Assembly: GCF_900631615.1 (NCBI RefSeq)
Contig: NZ_LR131273.1
Location: forward strand, 4,186,850 to 4,250,849
Direction: 5' to 3'
DNA from: Tsukamurella paurometabola
GTDB lineage: Bacteria > Actinomycetota > Actinomycetes > Mycobacteriales > Mycobacteriaceae
DNA length: 64,000 nucleotides
The translations under genes were made by a program, and so were the position numbers. Of this stretch, positions 18,205 through 27,167 are shown one piece after another. The notes beneath the pieces were generated by a model that was not told the origin of the DNA, did not search any database, and saw only the letters and a program-made list of their open reading frames with translations. The number at the start of each line of letters is the position of its first letter. The stretch's first letter is position 1.

Positions 18205-19710
18205 CTACCCGCGCAGTTCGCGTTTGAGGATCTTCCCGGTGGCCCCCTTGGGCAGTTCGGGACGCAGGTAGTAGGCCCGCGGGTACTTGTACGCCGCGAG
18301 GTGCTCCCTGGCGTACGCCGACAGCCCCTCCTCGTCGAGCGAGGAGCCGGGGCGCAGCACCACGTGCGCCACCACCTCCTCCCCCAGCCGGTCATCGGGC
18401 CGGCCCACCACCGCCGCCTCGACGACATCGGGGTGCGCGTACAGGACCTCCTCGACCTCACGCGGGTAGACGTTGTAGCCGCCGCGGACGATGAGGTCCT
18501 TGAGCCGGTCGACGATGAAGAAGTATCCGTCCTCGTCGCGGTAGCCGAGGTCGCCGGTGTGCAGCCAGCCGTTGCGGATCGCCTCCGCGGTCGCATCGGG
18601 ACGCTTGTAGTAGCCCTTCATCACGTTGTGTCCGCGCACCACGATCTCGCCGACGTTCGCCTCGCCGGGCGGGAGTTCGGCACCGTCGGGGTCGACGGCG
18701 CGCATCTCGACACCCCAGATGGGCTTGCCGATGGACAGCACCTTGCGCTGCTCGGCACTGATGTTGAACGTCGCGGTCGACGCGGTCTCCGAGAGGCCGT
18801 AGCCCTCGAGGATCGCCAGGCCCGGGAACTTCTCCTCGAACGCGCGGATCACACCGCCCGGGATCGACGCACCACCCGACACGGCGGCGCGGAGGCTCGA
18901 GACGTCGCGGCCGGTCGTGTCGACACCGAGCAGCGCGACGTACATCGTCGGCACGCCGGAGAGCACGGTCACCTTTCGACGCTCGATGAGGTCCACCGCC
19001 GCCTCCGCGTCGAACCGCGGCAGCAGCGCCACCGACGCGCCGTACCGCACGGCGGCGTTGAGCACGCTCGAGAGGCCGAAGACGTGGAACAACGGCAATG
19101 CACCGAGGCCCACGTCGTCCGCCCGCATGCCGAAGAGCTGCGGGGCGATGGTGCAGTTCATGTACAGCTCGAAGTGGGTGAGCTCGGCCCCCTTGGGGCG
19201 TCCCGTGGTCCCCGACGTGTAGAGCAGGACGGCGGTGTCGTCGGCGTCCGTCGGATGGATCTCCCCGGTGTCCTCGCCCAGCAACGCGTCGAAGACGCGG
19301 GTCCCGGCGGGAGCCTCGCCGCCGACCACCGCGACCTCCGTGACCCCGGCGGCCCGAGCACCGTCGAGGGCCCCCGCCAGCGAGAACGCGGACGTGATGA
19401 AGAGCCGCGCATCGCTGTCGGTGAGGTGGTACTCGACCTCGCGCGCGGTGAACAGCGGGTTCAGCGGGACCATCGTCAGGCCCGCCTTGAGGATGCCGAA
19501 GTAGGCGATGACGAACTGCGGCAGGTTGGGCAACTGCACCGCCACCTTGTCGCCGGGCGTGAGTCCGGCCGCGAGCAGGCCGGCTGCGAGCCGCCCCGAT
19601 TCGACGTCGACGGTGCGGTAGCTCAGCTCGGCGTCGCCGGCGAAGACCAGGGACGCAGTGGGATCCGCCGACGCCGACTCCCGCAGCATCGTCGCGAGGT
19701 TGAAGGTCAT
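18205..19710 (-). CDS. AMP-forming fatty-acid/hydroxy-acid CoA ligase
   Basis: This 501-residue adenylate-forming ligase is the last gene of the 12-gene operon. The P-loop LLYTSGTTGRPKGAELTH lies near 160-178, the motif EGYGLSETAS near 310, the hinge LHTGDLGYRDEDGYFFIVDRLKD near 400 and the catalytic Lys in GATGKILKREL at the end. It converts a free acid to its CoA thioester, the entry step for beta-oxidation. In the operon context it would activate the acid produced by the preceding phosphotriesterase-family hydrolase, analogous to LvaE of the Pseudomonas levulinate pathway (inference). It starts directly after the upstream gene's stop. Confidence 0.92.
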   Translation of the reverse strand: MTFNLATMLRESASADPTASLVFAGDAELSYRTVDVESGRLAAGLLAAGLTPGDKVAVQLPNLPQFVIAYFGILKAGLTMVPLNPLFTAREVEYHLTDSDARLFITSAFSLAGALDGARAAGVTEVAVVGGEAPAGTRVFDALLGEDTGEIHPTDADDTAVLLYTSGTTGRPKGAELTHFELYMNCTIAPQLFGMRADDVGLGALPLFHVFGLSSVLNAAVRYGASVALLPRFDAEAAVDLIERRKVTVLSGVPTMYVALLGVDTTGRDVSSLRAAVSGGASIPGGVIRAFEEKFPGLAILEGYGLSETASTATFNISAEQRKVLSIGKPIWGVEMRAVDPDGAELPPGEANVGEIVVRGHNVMKGYYKRPDATAEAIRNGWLHTGDLGYRDEDGYFFIVDRLKDLIVRGGYNVYPREVEEVLYAHPDVVEAAVVGRPDDRLGEEVVAHVVLRPGSSLDEEGLSAYAREHLAAYKYPRAYYLRPELPKGATGKILKRELRG

Positions 19711-20694
19711 CTACGCCTCCCCTGCCAGCACGCGTCGGGGCACGTCGACGAGCATGGTGTCGATCTGTGCCTGCGTGACGCCGCGCTCGAGCACGTACGG
19801 GAAGACGTCCTCGAAGACGTGCGTGTAGTGCCACTGGGTCATGCCCGCCTTGACGTTCGGGTCGATCCAGTCGATGTAGCAGGAGGCGTCCTGGGAGAGC
19901 ACGATCTTCTCGGCGTAGCCGCGCCGAACCATCTCGATGAGCGTCTCGTTGCGCGCCTCGAACGTGGTCTCGAGGTTGATGCCGAACCGGTCGAAGCCCA
20001 GCGTGAAGCCGGCGTCGGCGAGCGACGACAGATGCTCGACGTCGGTGGAGTCACCGCTGTGCCCCAGCACGATCCGGCTCGGGTCGACGCCCTCCTCGTC
20101 GCACATCACCCGCTCGACCAGCAGACCGGTCTCCGCGCCCGGGTGGGTGTGCACGGTGATCGGCACACCGGTGGCGTTGTGCGCCTTGGCGACCGCACGC
20201 ATCACCCGCTCCACGCCGTCGGTGAGTCCGTGGTGGTCGATGGCGCACTTGAGCATCCCCGCCTTGACCCCGGTCTCCCCGATGCCCTCGGTGATGTCGC
20301 GGATGAACATGTCCGTCATGGGATCCGGGAAGTCGATCCCCGTCATCGCGGTGAGCGCCGGCCCCCGGTACATGAAGTACCGCGGCACGTCGCGGTACGT
20401 GTAGACACCCGTGGCCGCGACGATCCGCACGGGTGTGCGCTCGGCGATCCGCTGGATCCTGGGGATGTAGCGGCCCAGGCCGACCACCGTCGGATCGACG
20501 ATGGTGCGCACGCCTGCGTCGTGGGCCTTCTGCAGCTGGGCGACGGCGTCGTCCACGCGGGCGTCCTCGTCGCCGAAGTCCTCCGGATAGTTCTGCTGGA
20601 TGTCCGGCGTGAGCACGAAGACGTGCTCGTGCATGAGCGTGACGCCGAGCTCGGCGGCGTCGACGTCTCCGGTGACGGTGTGGACGACTCCCAT
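19711..20694 (-). CDS. Phosphotriesterase-family metal hydrolase, possible lactonase
   Basis: This 327-residue (beta/alpha)8 hydrolase shows the binuclear metal site of the phosphotriesterase family: His22 and His24 in MHEHVF, Lys144 in GVKAGML (the carbamylated-Lys position), His182/His184 in VHTHPGAE, His212 in GHSGD and an Asp in LSQDASCYIDW near 267. Many members (PLLs) are lactonases, others are esterases or amidases. Its place directly before an acyl-CoA ligase and in the same operon as a kinase/dehydrogenase pair suggests ring-opening of a lactone to a hydroxy acid. The family is certain; the substrate is inference. Confidence 0.85.
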   Translation of the reverse strand: MGVVHTVTGDVDAAELGVTLMHEHVFVLTPDIQQNYPEDFGDEDARVDDAVAQLQKAHDAGVRTIVDPTVVGLGRYIPRIQRIAERTPVRIVAATGVYTYRDVPRYFMYRGPALTAMTGIDFPDPMTDMFIRDITEGIGETGVKAGMLKCAIDHHGLTDGVERVMRAVAKAHNATGVPITVHTHPGAETGLLVERVMCDEEGVDPSRIVLGHSGDSTDVEHLSSLADAGFTLGFDRFGINLETTFEARNETLIEMVRRGYAEKIVLSQDASCYIDWIDPNVKAGMTQWHYTHVFEDVFPYVLERGVTQAQIDTMLVDVPRRVLAGEA

Positions 20695-20736
20695 GGTTCC
20701 TTCTTCCGTTCTCGATGCGCCGGGGCGCGGTGTTTC

Positions 20737-21813
20737 TCAGGCGGGCAGGTCGATCAGCCCCGCGAGCGCGGCGCGGTGCCGCCCCGGTGTGCCGAAACCG
20801 ATCTGGTCCGCTTTGGCGCGCTTGAGGTACAGGTGCACCGGCGCCTCCCAGGTCATGCCGATGCCGCCGTGCAGTTGCACCGCCTCCTCGGCCGCGCGGA
20901 CGGCGAGGTCGGAGCAGTACGCGGCCGCCACGGACACGGCGATCACCGTGTCCGACTCCTCCGGCCCCAGCTCGGCCAGCGTCACGGTCGCCGAACGCGC
21001 CGCCGCGGCGGCGGACTCCGCGTCGGCGTACAGCTCCGCCAGGCGATGCTTGAGCGCCTGGAAGCCGCCCACGACGCGCCCGAACTGCTTGCGCTGCTTC
21101 AGGTACTCGACGGTGCTGGCGACGCACCAGCGCGCCACGCCCGCCTGCTCGGCGGCGAGCAGCGCGGTGCCGGTGAGCAGGCCCGCACGGACCGCGGCGG
21201 CACCGTCGGCGGCGAGCACCGCGCCCCGGGCACCGTCGAACGTCACGTCCGCCACCTGCCGGGTCATGTCCAGCGACGACACGGGGTCGATCCGGACCTC
21301 CGTGGCTGCGAACTCGTAAAGGGCGCCGTCGTCTCCGAGCGCCAACAGCACGTCCGCGCCGAGCGCGCCCGCCACCGATCGTGCGGTGATCGTGTCCCCC
21401 GCCACCGGAAAGCCCGCCAGCGGTCCGTGTGGATCGACGGAGAAGGGAACGACGAGCGCGGCCGTCCGTGCGCCCGCCGCCAGCTGCCCGGCGAGGTCGC
21501 GCGCGCCGGCCGCGACCGCGACCGACGCCGCGATCGACGACGTGAGGAAGTCCCCCGCCGCGCAGGCGGAGCCGAGTTCCTCGGCGACGACGCCCGCGAC
21601 CGCAGCGCCCGCCCCGGCGCCGCCCAGTTCCTCGGGGACCAGTAGGCCCGTCACGCCCATCTCCGCGAGCTCCGCCTGCAATCCGGGGGCCGGAGCGCCG
21701 TCGTAGGCGGCGATCAGGTCCGACGGTGCCACGCGCCGGTCGAGCAGGTCGCGGACGGCGGCGCGGAGGTCGTCCTCGATGTCGCTGCTGAGCAGCTGTG
21801 GGGTGAAGCTCAC
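20737..21813 (-). CDS. Acyl-CoA dehydrogenase (short FadE type)
   Basis: This 358-residue flavoprotein has the acyl-CoA dehydrogenase fold: an Ala-rich N-terminal helical domain, a middle domain that is less conserved than usual, and the C-terminal helices with KQRKQFGRVVGGFQALKH and AVQLHGGIGMTWEAPVHLYLKRA. The motif HGGIGMTWE is typical of the actinobacterial FadE subunits that form heterotetramers with a partner dehydrogenase. The start GTG 21813 overlaps the stop of the preceding dehydrogenase by four bases, so the two are likely the alpha and beta subunits of one enzyme. Confidence 0.85.
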   Translation of the reverse strand: MSFTPQLLSSDIEDDLRAAVRDLLDRRVAPSDLIAAYDGAPAPGLQAELAEMGVTGLLVPEELGGAGAGAAVAGVVAEELGSACAAGDFLTSSIAASVAVAAGARDLAGQLAAGARTAALVVPFSVDPHGPLAGFPVAGDTITARSVAGALGADVLLALGDDGALYEFAATEVRIDPVSSLDMTRQVADVTFDGARGAVLAADGAAAVRAGLLTGTALLAAEQAGVARWCVASTVEYLKQRKQFGRVVGGFQALKHRLAELYADAESAAAAARSATVTLAELGPEESDTVIAVSVAAAYCSDLAVRAAEEAVQLHGGIGMTWEAPVHLYLKRAKADQIGFGTPGRHRAALAGLIDLPA

Positions 21814-22997
21814 TTCGGCACGTCCTTCCACGGCAGGTCCTTGTCGACCCGGTGTTCCGGCGGGAGGCCCAGCACGCGCTCCGCCACGATGTTCTTGAGG
21901 ATCTCCGAGGTCCCGCCCTCGATCGAATTGCCCTTGGCGCGCAGGTAGCGGTACCCGGCGTCGCGACCGTAGAAGTCCACCCGGTCGGGGCGGACCATCG
22001 TCCAGTCGCCGTACCGCAGTCCATCCTCGCCGAGCAGTTCCAGCTCGAGGCCGGAGAGCTTCTGGTTGAGGCGGGCGAAGGACAGCTTCATCGCCGCGCC
22101 CTCGGGGCCGGGCTGCCCGGAGGCGAGCTTCTGCCCGAGGCGCAGGGCCGTGACCCGGGCGACCTCGCTGTCCACCCAGAGGCGGAGCAGGTCGTCGTGG
22201 AGGTCCGGCGTGCGCAGCTCGGGCCGGTCGCGCCAGGTCCTCGCGACGACACCGATCATGCCGTCCTCGCGCTGCGACGCGCGGCCGCCGATCGCGACCC
22301 GCTCGTTGTTGAGAGTCGCGTTGGCGACCTGCCAGCCCTGGCCGACCGCGCCCAGGCGGTGAGCGTCGGGGATGCGCACGCCCTCGAGGAAGACCTCGTT
22401 GAACTCGGCCTCCCCGGTGATCTGTCGCAGTGGCCGCACGTCGATACCCGGGTCCGACATGTCGCACAGGAAGTACGTGAGCCCCTTGTGCTTCGGCTGC
22501 TCGGGATCGGTCCGGGCCACGAGGATCGCCCACTGCGCGTTGTGCGCGCCCGAGGTCCACACCTTCTGCCCCGTTACCACCCAGTCGTCCCCGTCGCGAA
22601 CGGCGCGGGTCGCCAGGCCCGCCAGGTCGGATCCGGCGCCGGGCTCGCTGAACAGCTGGCACCAGATCTCCTCGCCGGTCCACAGCGGGCGCAGGAATCG
22701 GTCGATCTGCTCCTGCGTACCGAAGGCGAGGATCGTCGGCGCCGCCATCCCGAGCCCGATCCCGTTGACACGACTGCGATTGTCGGGCGCGCCCGCGGCG
22801 GCGAAGCGGGCATCGACGGCCTGCTGCAGCGATCGCGACAGGCCCAGGCCGCCGCGGCCCTCGGGATAGGCGACCCAGGCGAGACCCGCGTCGTACCGGG
22901 CGCGGAGGAACTCGAGCGGGTCGGTCGTGGCGGGCGGGTACGCCGCGAGGAAGTCGTCGACGCGCCGGGCGAGCTCCTCCGGGCCCGGCGCCGTCAC
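21810..22997 (-). CDS. Acyl-CoA dehydrogenase (FadE), likely partner of the 20737 gene
   Basis: This 395-residue protein carries FAD-binding and substrate signatures: [33 protein letters not shown] and, at the end, the glycine-rich [24 protein letters not shown]. The catalytic base position and quaternary arrangement cannot be judged by eye. The start GTG 22997 overlaps the preceding dehydrogenase by four bases and its own stop overlaps the next one, an unbroken run of three coupled acyl-CoA dehydrogenase genes. Mycobacterial steroid side-chain enzymes show the same paired layout. Confidence 0.88.
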   Translation of the reverse strand: MTAPGPEELARRVDDFLAAYPPATTDPLEFLRARYDAGLAWVAYPEGRGGLGLSRSLQQAVDARFAAAGAPDNRSRVNGIGLGMAAPTILAFGTQEQIDRFLRPLWTGEEIWCQLFSEPGAGSDLAGLATRAVRDGDDWVVTGQKVWTSGAHNAQWAILVARTDPEQPKHKGLTYFLCDMSDPGIDVRPLRQITGEAEFNEVFLEGVRIPDAHRLGAVGQGWQVANATLNNERVAIGGRASQREDGMIGVVARTWRDRPELRTPDLHDDLLRLWVDSEVARVTALRLGQKLASGQPGPEGAAMKLSFARLNQKLSGLELELLGEDGLRYGDWTMVRPDRVDFYGRDAGYRYLRAKGNSIEGGTSEILKNIVAERVLGLPPEHRVDKDLPWKDVPK

Positions 22998-24217
22998 TTC
23001 GCCGCCGCCCGCTTCTTGAGCTCGGCGCGGGCGAGCGAGTTCTTGTGCACCTCGTCCGGACCGTCGGCGAAGCGCAGCGTGCGGATCCCCGCGTAGTACT
23101 CGGCCAGCGGGAAGTCCTGGGACAGGCCGCCGGCACCGTGGGCCTGGATCGCCTTGTCCAGGATCCACTGGACCGTCTGCGGGGTGGCGATCTTGATCGC
23201 CTGGATCTCGGTGTGCGCACCGCGGTTCCCCACCGTGTCCATGAGCCACGCGGTCTTGAGCACCAGCAGGCGCAGCTGCTCGATCCGGACGCGCGACTCG
23301 GCGATCCAGTCGCGGATCACGCCCTGCTCGGACAGCGGCTTGCCGAATGCGATGCGCCCCGACACCCGGTCGCACATCAGCTCGACCGCGCGCTCGGCCA
23401 CGCCGATCGAGCGCATGCAGTGATGGATGCGGCCGGGCCCGAGGCGGGCCTGCGCGATCGCGAAGCCGTCGCCCTCCTCCGCGATGAGATTGCTCGCCGG
23501 CACGCGCACGTCGGTGAACCGAAGCTCCGCGTGGCCGCCGTGGCTGTGGTCGTCGTAGCCGAAGACCTCCATGCCGCGCAGCACCTCGAGGCCGGGGGTG
23601 TCCCGCGGCACGAGGATCTGCGACTGCTGGCGGTGGCGCTCCGCATCGGGGGCGGTCTTGCCCATGACGATGAAGATCTTGCAGTTGGGGTTCATGGCGC
23701 CCGTGATCCACCACTTGCGGCCGTTGATCACGTAGTCGTCACCGTCGCGGACGATCGACAGGCCGATGTTGGTGGCGTCGGAGCTGGCGACGTCGGGCTC
23801 GGTCATGGCGAAGGCGGAACGGATCTCACCGTTCAGCAGCGGCGTGAGCCACCGCTCCTTCTGCTCCGCGGTGCCGAACTCGTTGAGCACCTCCATGTTC
23901 CCCGTGTCCGGTGCGGCGCAGTTGAACACCGCGGGCGCCAGATGCAGGCTACGACCCGAGATCTCGGCGAGCGGCGCGTACTGCAGGTTGGTCAGCCCGG
24001 CACCGTTCGCGCCGGGGAGGAAGAAGTTCCAGAAGCCGCGGCTACGCGCCTCGGCGCGCAGTTCGTGCAGGACGGGGACGCTGTCCCACGCCCAGCGGTC
24101 GTCCAGCTCCGACAACTGCCGGTGGAAGGTCTCCTCCGCCGGATAGACGTGACTGTCCATGAAGTCGTTGACCTGTCCGATCAACTCCGTGGTCCTGGCG
24201 TCGTACGCGAAATCCAT
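22994..24217 (-). CDS. Acyl-CoA dehydrogenase, ACAD10/11-LvaC type
   Basis: This 407-residue dehydrogenase differs from its two neighbours. The long first helix region ([36 protein letters not shown]) and [15 protein letters not shown] are typical of ACAD10/ACAD11 and of LvaC from Pseudomonas. C-terminal motifs are [27 protein letters not shown] and [21 protein letters not shown]. In those systems the enzyme eliminates phosphate from a 4-phosphoacyl-CoA rather than simply oxidising. The APH-like kinase gene lies only one base upstream, strongly supporting that role. The family match is good; the reaction is inferred. Confidence 0.87.
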   Translation of the reverse strand: MDFAYDARTTELIGQVNDFMDSHVYPAEETFHRQLSELDDRWAWDSVPVLHELRAEARSRGFWNFFLPGANGAGLTNLQYAPLAEISGRSLHLAPAVFNCAAPDTGNMEVLNEFGTAEQKERWLTPLLNGEIRSAFAMTEPDVASSDATNIGLSIVRDGDDYVINGRKWWITGAMNPNCKIFIVMGKTAPDAERHRQQSQILVPRDTPGLEVLRGMEVFGYDDHSHGGHAELRFTDVRVPASNLIAEEGDGFAIAQARLGPGRIHHCMRSIGVAERAVELMCDRVSGRIAFGKPLSEQGVIRDWIAESRVRIEQLRLLVLKTAWLMDTVGNRGAHTEIQAIKIATPQTVQWILDKAIQAHGAGGLSQDFPLAEYYAGIRTLRFADGPDEVHKNSLARAELKKRAAAK

Positions 24218-24218
24218 G

Positions 24219-25235
24219 TCAGTTCTCCTTCAGTGCGTCGAGGCCGGCGTCGAGCAGCGGATTCACTGCCTCCCCCGCCTCCGCGAAGCCCTCGCCGACG
24301 GTCTGGCCGTTGACGTAGCGGTAGTGGATGCCCTCGACGATGCCTGCCAGCTTGAAGCAGGAGAGGGCGATGTAGAAGCCGAAATCGCCGAGGTCCCGGT
24401 CGGATCCGGCGGCGTATCGGTCGATGATCTGCTGCTCGTCGAGGAAGCCGGGCGCTTCGCTCACGTCGCTGACGGTGCCGGCGGAGACCTTCGCCAGCCT
24501 GCCGTACACGAGCATGAGGGCGAGGTCCGTGAGGGAGTCGCCGATCGTGGCGAGTTCCCAGTCGACGACGGCCGCGGGGCGGTCCTGCGGCGAGACCAGC
24601 ACGTTGTCGAGGCGGTAGTCGCCGTGCACGATGCCGGGCGCCGAATCCGCGGGTACCCGGGCCTCCAGCGCGGCGTACAGCTCGTCGACCTTCGGGAGGT
24701 CCCGGGTGTGCGCGGCGGCGAACTGCTTGCGCCAGCGCTGCACCTGTCGCCCCAGGAAGCCCTCCGGCCGGCCGAAATCGCCGAGGCCGACGCTCGCCGG
24801 GTCCACGTGATGCAGGTCGACGAGCGTGTCGACGAGTCGTTCGGAGATGGCGCGGGTGCGGTCCGCGCCCAGCGCCTCGAGCTCCGTCGCCCGGCGGTAG
24901 GGCACACCGTCGATCTCGCTCATCACGTAGAACGGGGCACCGAGTACCTCCGGGTCGTCGCAGTAGGCGTACATCACCGGGACGGGGACCGCGGTGCCGC
25001 CCAGCGCCGACATCATCCGGTACTCCCGACCCATGTCGTGCGCGGACGGCAGGAGCTTGCCGACCGGGGGCCGACGCAGGATCCAGGACGACTCGCCGTC
25101 CGTGATCCGATAGGTGAGGTTGGACTTCCCGCCCGCGATGAGGACGGCCTCGAGCTGCGACCCCGCCCCCTGGAGGTGCTGCGGAAGCCACGTCCCGAGG
25201 ACGTCGAGGTCGAGACCCGGGTGCTGCTCCGCCAT
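24219..25235 (-). CDS. APH-family kinase, ACAD10/11 or LvaA type (4-hydroxyacyl-CoA kinase candidate)
   Basis: This 338-residue phosphotransferase has the ATP loop [10 protein letters not shown] (about 36-45), Lys region WILRRPP, the Brenner-like catalytic motif HGDYRLDN (204-211) and metal-binding DWE (225-227) in [17 protein letters not shown]. This set is the APH domain that is fused to the dehydrogenase in human ACAD11 and ACAD10, and is separate in bacterial LvaA. It would phosphorylate the 4-hydroxyl of a 4-hydroxyacyl-CoA. The start ATG 25235 overlaps the MaoC stop by one base (TGATG), and the matching dehydrogenase gene follows immediately. It is not an antibiotic-resistance enzyme by context. 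Confidence 0.88.
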   Translation of the reverse strand: MAEQHPGLDLDVLGTWLPQHLQGAGSQLEAVLIAGGKSNLTYRITDGESSWILRRPPVGKLLPSAHDMGREYRMMSALGGTAVPVPVMYAYCDDPEVLGAPFYVMSEIDGVPYRRATELEALGADRTRAISERLVDTLVDLHHVDPASVGLGDFGRPEGFLGRQVQRWRKQFAAAHTRDLPKVDELYAALEARVPADSAPGIVHGDYRLDNVLVSPQDRPAAVVDWELATIGDSLTDLALMLVYGRLAKVSAGTVSDVSEAPGFLDEQQIIDRYAAGSDRDLGDFGFYIALSCFKLAGIVEGIHYRYVNGQTVGEGFAEAGEAVNPLLDAGLDALKEN

Positions 25236-25687
25236 CAGAAGACCACCACGGAGACGGTTTCGGCGACGCATGCGGGGCGGTCGGAGCCCTCGCGCTCGAT
25301 GGTGACCCGCGCGACGACCTGCTGGCCGCCTGCGCCCGGGATGACCGAGACCAGTTCGACTCCGGCTCGGACCCGGGAGCCGACCGGCACCGGCGACGGG
25401 AAGCGGACCTTGTTGCTGCCGTAGTTGACCCCCATCTTCGTGCCCTCGACGGTGTAGATCTGCCACACCAGCATGGGGATGAGCGACAGGGTGAGGTAAC
25501 CGTGCGCGATGGTCGAGCCGAACGGCCCGGCCTTGGCCTTCTCCGGATCCACATGGATCCACTGGTGATCGCCCGTGGCCTCCGCGAACAGGTCGATCCG
25601 CTTCTGGTCGATCTCGACCCAGTCGCTGTAGCCGAGGTGCTCCCCCACGGCCGCCTGCAGCTCCTCGAGCCCGTTGAGTACCCGCAT
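25235..25687 (-). CDS. MaoC-like (R)-specific enoyl-CoA hydratase
   Basis: This 150-residue single hot-dog protein has the hydratase-2 signature FAEATGDHQWIHVDPEKA followed by GSTIAHGYLTLSL, with the catalytic Asp and His in the expected places. It hydrates a trans-2-enoyl-CoA to (R)-3-hydroxyacyl-CoA. Within the operon it would act after the acyl-CoA dehydrogenases and before an SDR-type 3-hydroxyacyl-CoA dehydrogenase. It is coupled to the kinase gene by the TGATG overlap. Confidence 0.93.
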   Translation of the reverse strand: MRVLNGLEELQAAVGEHLGYSDWVEIDQKRIDLFAEATGDHQWIHVDPEKAKAGPFGSTIAHGYLTLSLIPMLVWQIYTVEGTKMGVNYGSNKVRFPSPVPVGSRVRAGVELVSVIPGAGGQQVVARVTIEREGSDRPACVAETVSVVVF

Positions 25688-25721
25688 CGTCGAACTTCCT
25701 CTCTCCGAACCCGGTCCGGTC

Positions 25722-26474
25722 CTAGTCCTTGGGCCCGCCGGCCACGTAGACCACCTGTCCGGAGACGAATCCGGCGCCCTCGCTGGCGAAGAAGCTCGCG
25801 GTGTGCGCGATGTCGGCGGGCAGGCCGACCCGCTGCACCGGGATCTCCTTGGCGGCGGCGGTCTTGAAGTCCTCGAAAGAGATCCCGATCCGCTCGGCCG
25901 TCGCGGCGGTCATGTCCGTCGCGATGAAGCCGGGGGCGATCGCGTTCGCGGTGACGCCGAACCGCCCCAGCTCGAGCGCGAGGGTCTTGGTGAAGCCCTG
26001 CATGCCGGCCTTCGCCGCCGAGTAGTTCGCCTGGCCGCGGTTGCCCAGCGCCGAGGTCGACGACAGGTTGACGATGCGACCCCACTTCTCCTGGGTCTGG
26101 TACTTCTGCACCTCGCGTGACATCAGGAAGGCGCCGCGCAGGTGCACGCCCATCACGGCGTCCCAGTCGGAGACGGTCATCTTGAACAGCAGGTTGTCTC
26201 GGATGATGCCGGCGTTGTTGATCAGGATGGTCGGGGGCCCGAGTTCCTCCGCGACGCGGGTGACGGCCGCCTCGACCTTCTCCTCGTCGGAGACGTCCAC
26301 GCCCACGCCGATGGCGCGGCCGCCCGCGGCGGTGATCTCGTCGGCGACCACCTGGCAGGCGGCCTCGTCGAGGTCGAGGACGGCGACGGCGTGCCCGTCG
26401 GAGGCGAGGCGGCGGGCCACCTCGGCGCCGATGCCGCGGGCGGCTCCGGTCACGATGGCGATGCGCTGGGTCAT
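25722..26474 (-). CDS. SDR-family 3-oxoacyl/3-hydroxyacyl-CoA reductase, FabG-like
   Basis: This 250-residue short-chain dehydrogenase has the cofactor motif TGAARGIGAEVA (9-20), NNAGI (about 89-93), catalytic Ser in VNLSSTSALG and YSAAKAG. The acidic residue after the second strand (LDLDEAA) suggests NAD(H) preference. It is likely the 3-hydroxyacyl-CoA dehydrogenase of the operon, following the MaoC hydratase step. The C-terminus GFVSGQVVYVAGGPKD is the FabG form. Confidence 0.9.
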   Translation of the reverse strand: MTQRIAIVTGAARGIGAEVARRLASDGHAVAVLDLDEAACQVVADEITAAGGRAIGVGVDVSDEEKVEAAVTRVAEELGPPTILINNAGIIRDNLLFKMTVSDWDAVMGVHLRGAFLMSREVQKYQTQEKWGRIVNLSSTSALGNRGQANYSAAKAGMQGFTKTLALELGRFGVTANAIAPGFIATDMTAATAERIGISFEDFKTAAAKEIPVQRVGLPADIAHTASFFASEGAGFVSGQVVYVAGGPKD

Positions 26475-26486
26475 GGTGATTCTCCT

Positions 26487-27167
26487 TCAGAGGTGGATGG
26501 GGGTCTCGGCGAGCGCGGGGACGAGCCCGCGCAGCGCCGCGCGGGTGGTGCCCGCATCGATGTGATGGATGGCGTGGATGCCGAGAGCGGCGGCACCGTC
26601 GACGTTCGGTGTCGCGTCGTCGATGAAGGCGGCGCGCTCGGGGCGCACACCGAGCCGCTCGAGGGCGAGCCGGAAGATGGCGGGGTCCGGCTTGCGCAGT
26701 CCCACCTCCTCCGAGATGATCACCGGCGCGAACAGCGCCGCGAGACGCTCACGCGGGTACAGATTCCCGCCACCCCAGCTGTTCGAGACGATCGCCACCG
26801 GTACGCCCGCCGCACGCAGGTCGGCGGCCAGCCGCCACATCGCCGGGTCCTCCTGGATCCGGGCGAACATCCGGCGGAGCACGCCGTCGGGGTCGACGGG
26901 CGCGCCTGTCCGGGTGCGCAGCGCCGCGGCGAACACGGCGTCGAACTCGGCCTCCGGGAGTTCCCCGGTTTCGAGCCGGTGGATCGGGCTGCCCGCCTCC
27001 GCGTCGCGGCCCAGCCAGGCCTTGAGGGTTGCGGTGAAGCTCTCCGGTTCGATGCCCTCCTCGGCGATCCACGCTTCGATGCTGTGCCGCATCGGCGCGG
27101 TGAGGACGCCGCCGTAGTCGAAGAGCACCGCGTCGACCCGGGTCTCGGCCGCTGCGGCCGCCGTCAC
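26487..27167 (-). CDS. HAD-family phosphatase, ACAD10 N-domain type
   Basis: This 226-residue HAD hydrolase has the nucleophile motif FDYGGVLT (Asp about 17), motif II IVSNSWGGG, the Lys motif GLRKPDPAIF and motif III AFIDDATPNVDGA. The DxGGV form, with Gly in place of the second Asp, matches the HAD domain of ACAD10 and of soluble epoxide hydrolases. The start GTG 27167 overlaps the upstream reductase stop by four bases. It could be a phosphatase acting on the phosphoacyl intermediate or a proofreading enzyme. Its reaction is unknown here. Confidence 0.85.
   Translation of the reverse strand: MTAAAAAETRVDAVLFDYGGVLTAPMRHSIEAWIAEEGIEPESFTATLKAWLGRDAEAGSPIHRLETGELPEAEFDAVFAAALRTRTGAPVDPDGVLRRMFARIQEDPAMWRLAADLRAAGVPVAIVSNSWGGGNLYPRERLAALFAPVIISEEVGLRKPDPAIFRLALERLGVRPERAAFIDDATPNVDGAAALGIHAIHHIDAGTTRAALRGLVPALAETPIHL

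Noticed and set aside
18103-21645. A 1180-codon open frame on the plus strand
   Set aside because: It is opposite the acyl-CoA ligase, phosphotriesterase-family and dehydrogenase genes. Its translation is low-complexity Arg/His/Val/Asp-rich, the usual shadow of GC-rich genes, with no recognisable domain.
24219-25235. Aminoglycoside resistance gene
   Set aside because: The APH fold is present, but the [11 protein letters not shown] motifs and operon with an ACAD10/11-type dehydrogenase point to acyl-CoA metabolism rather than drug modification.
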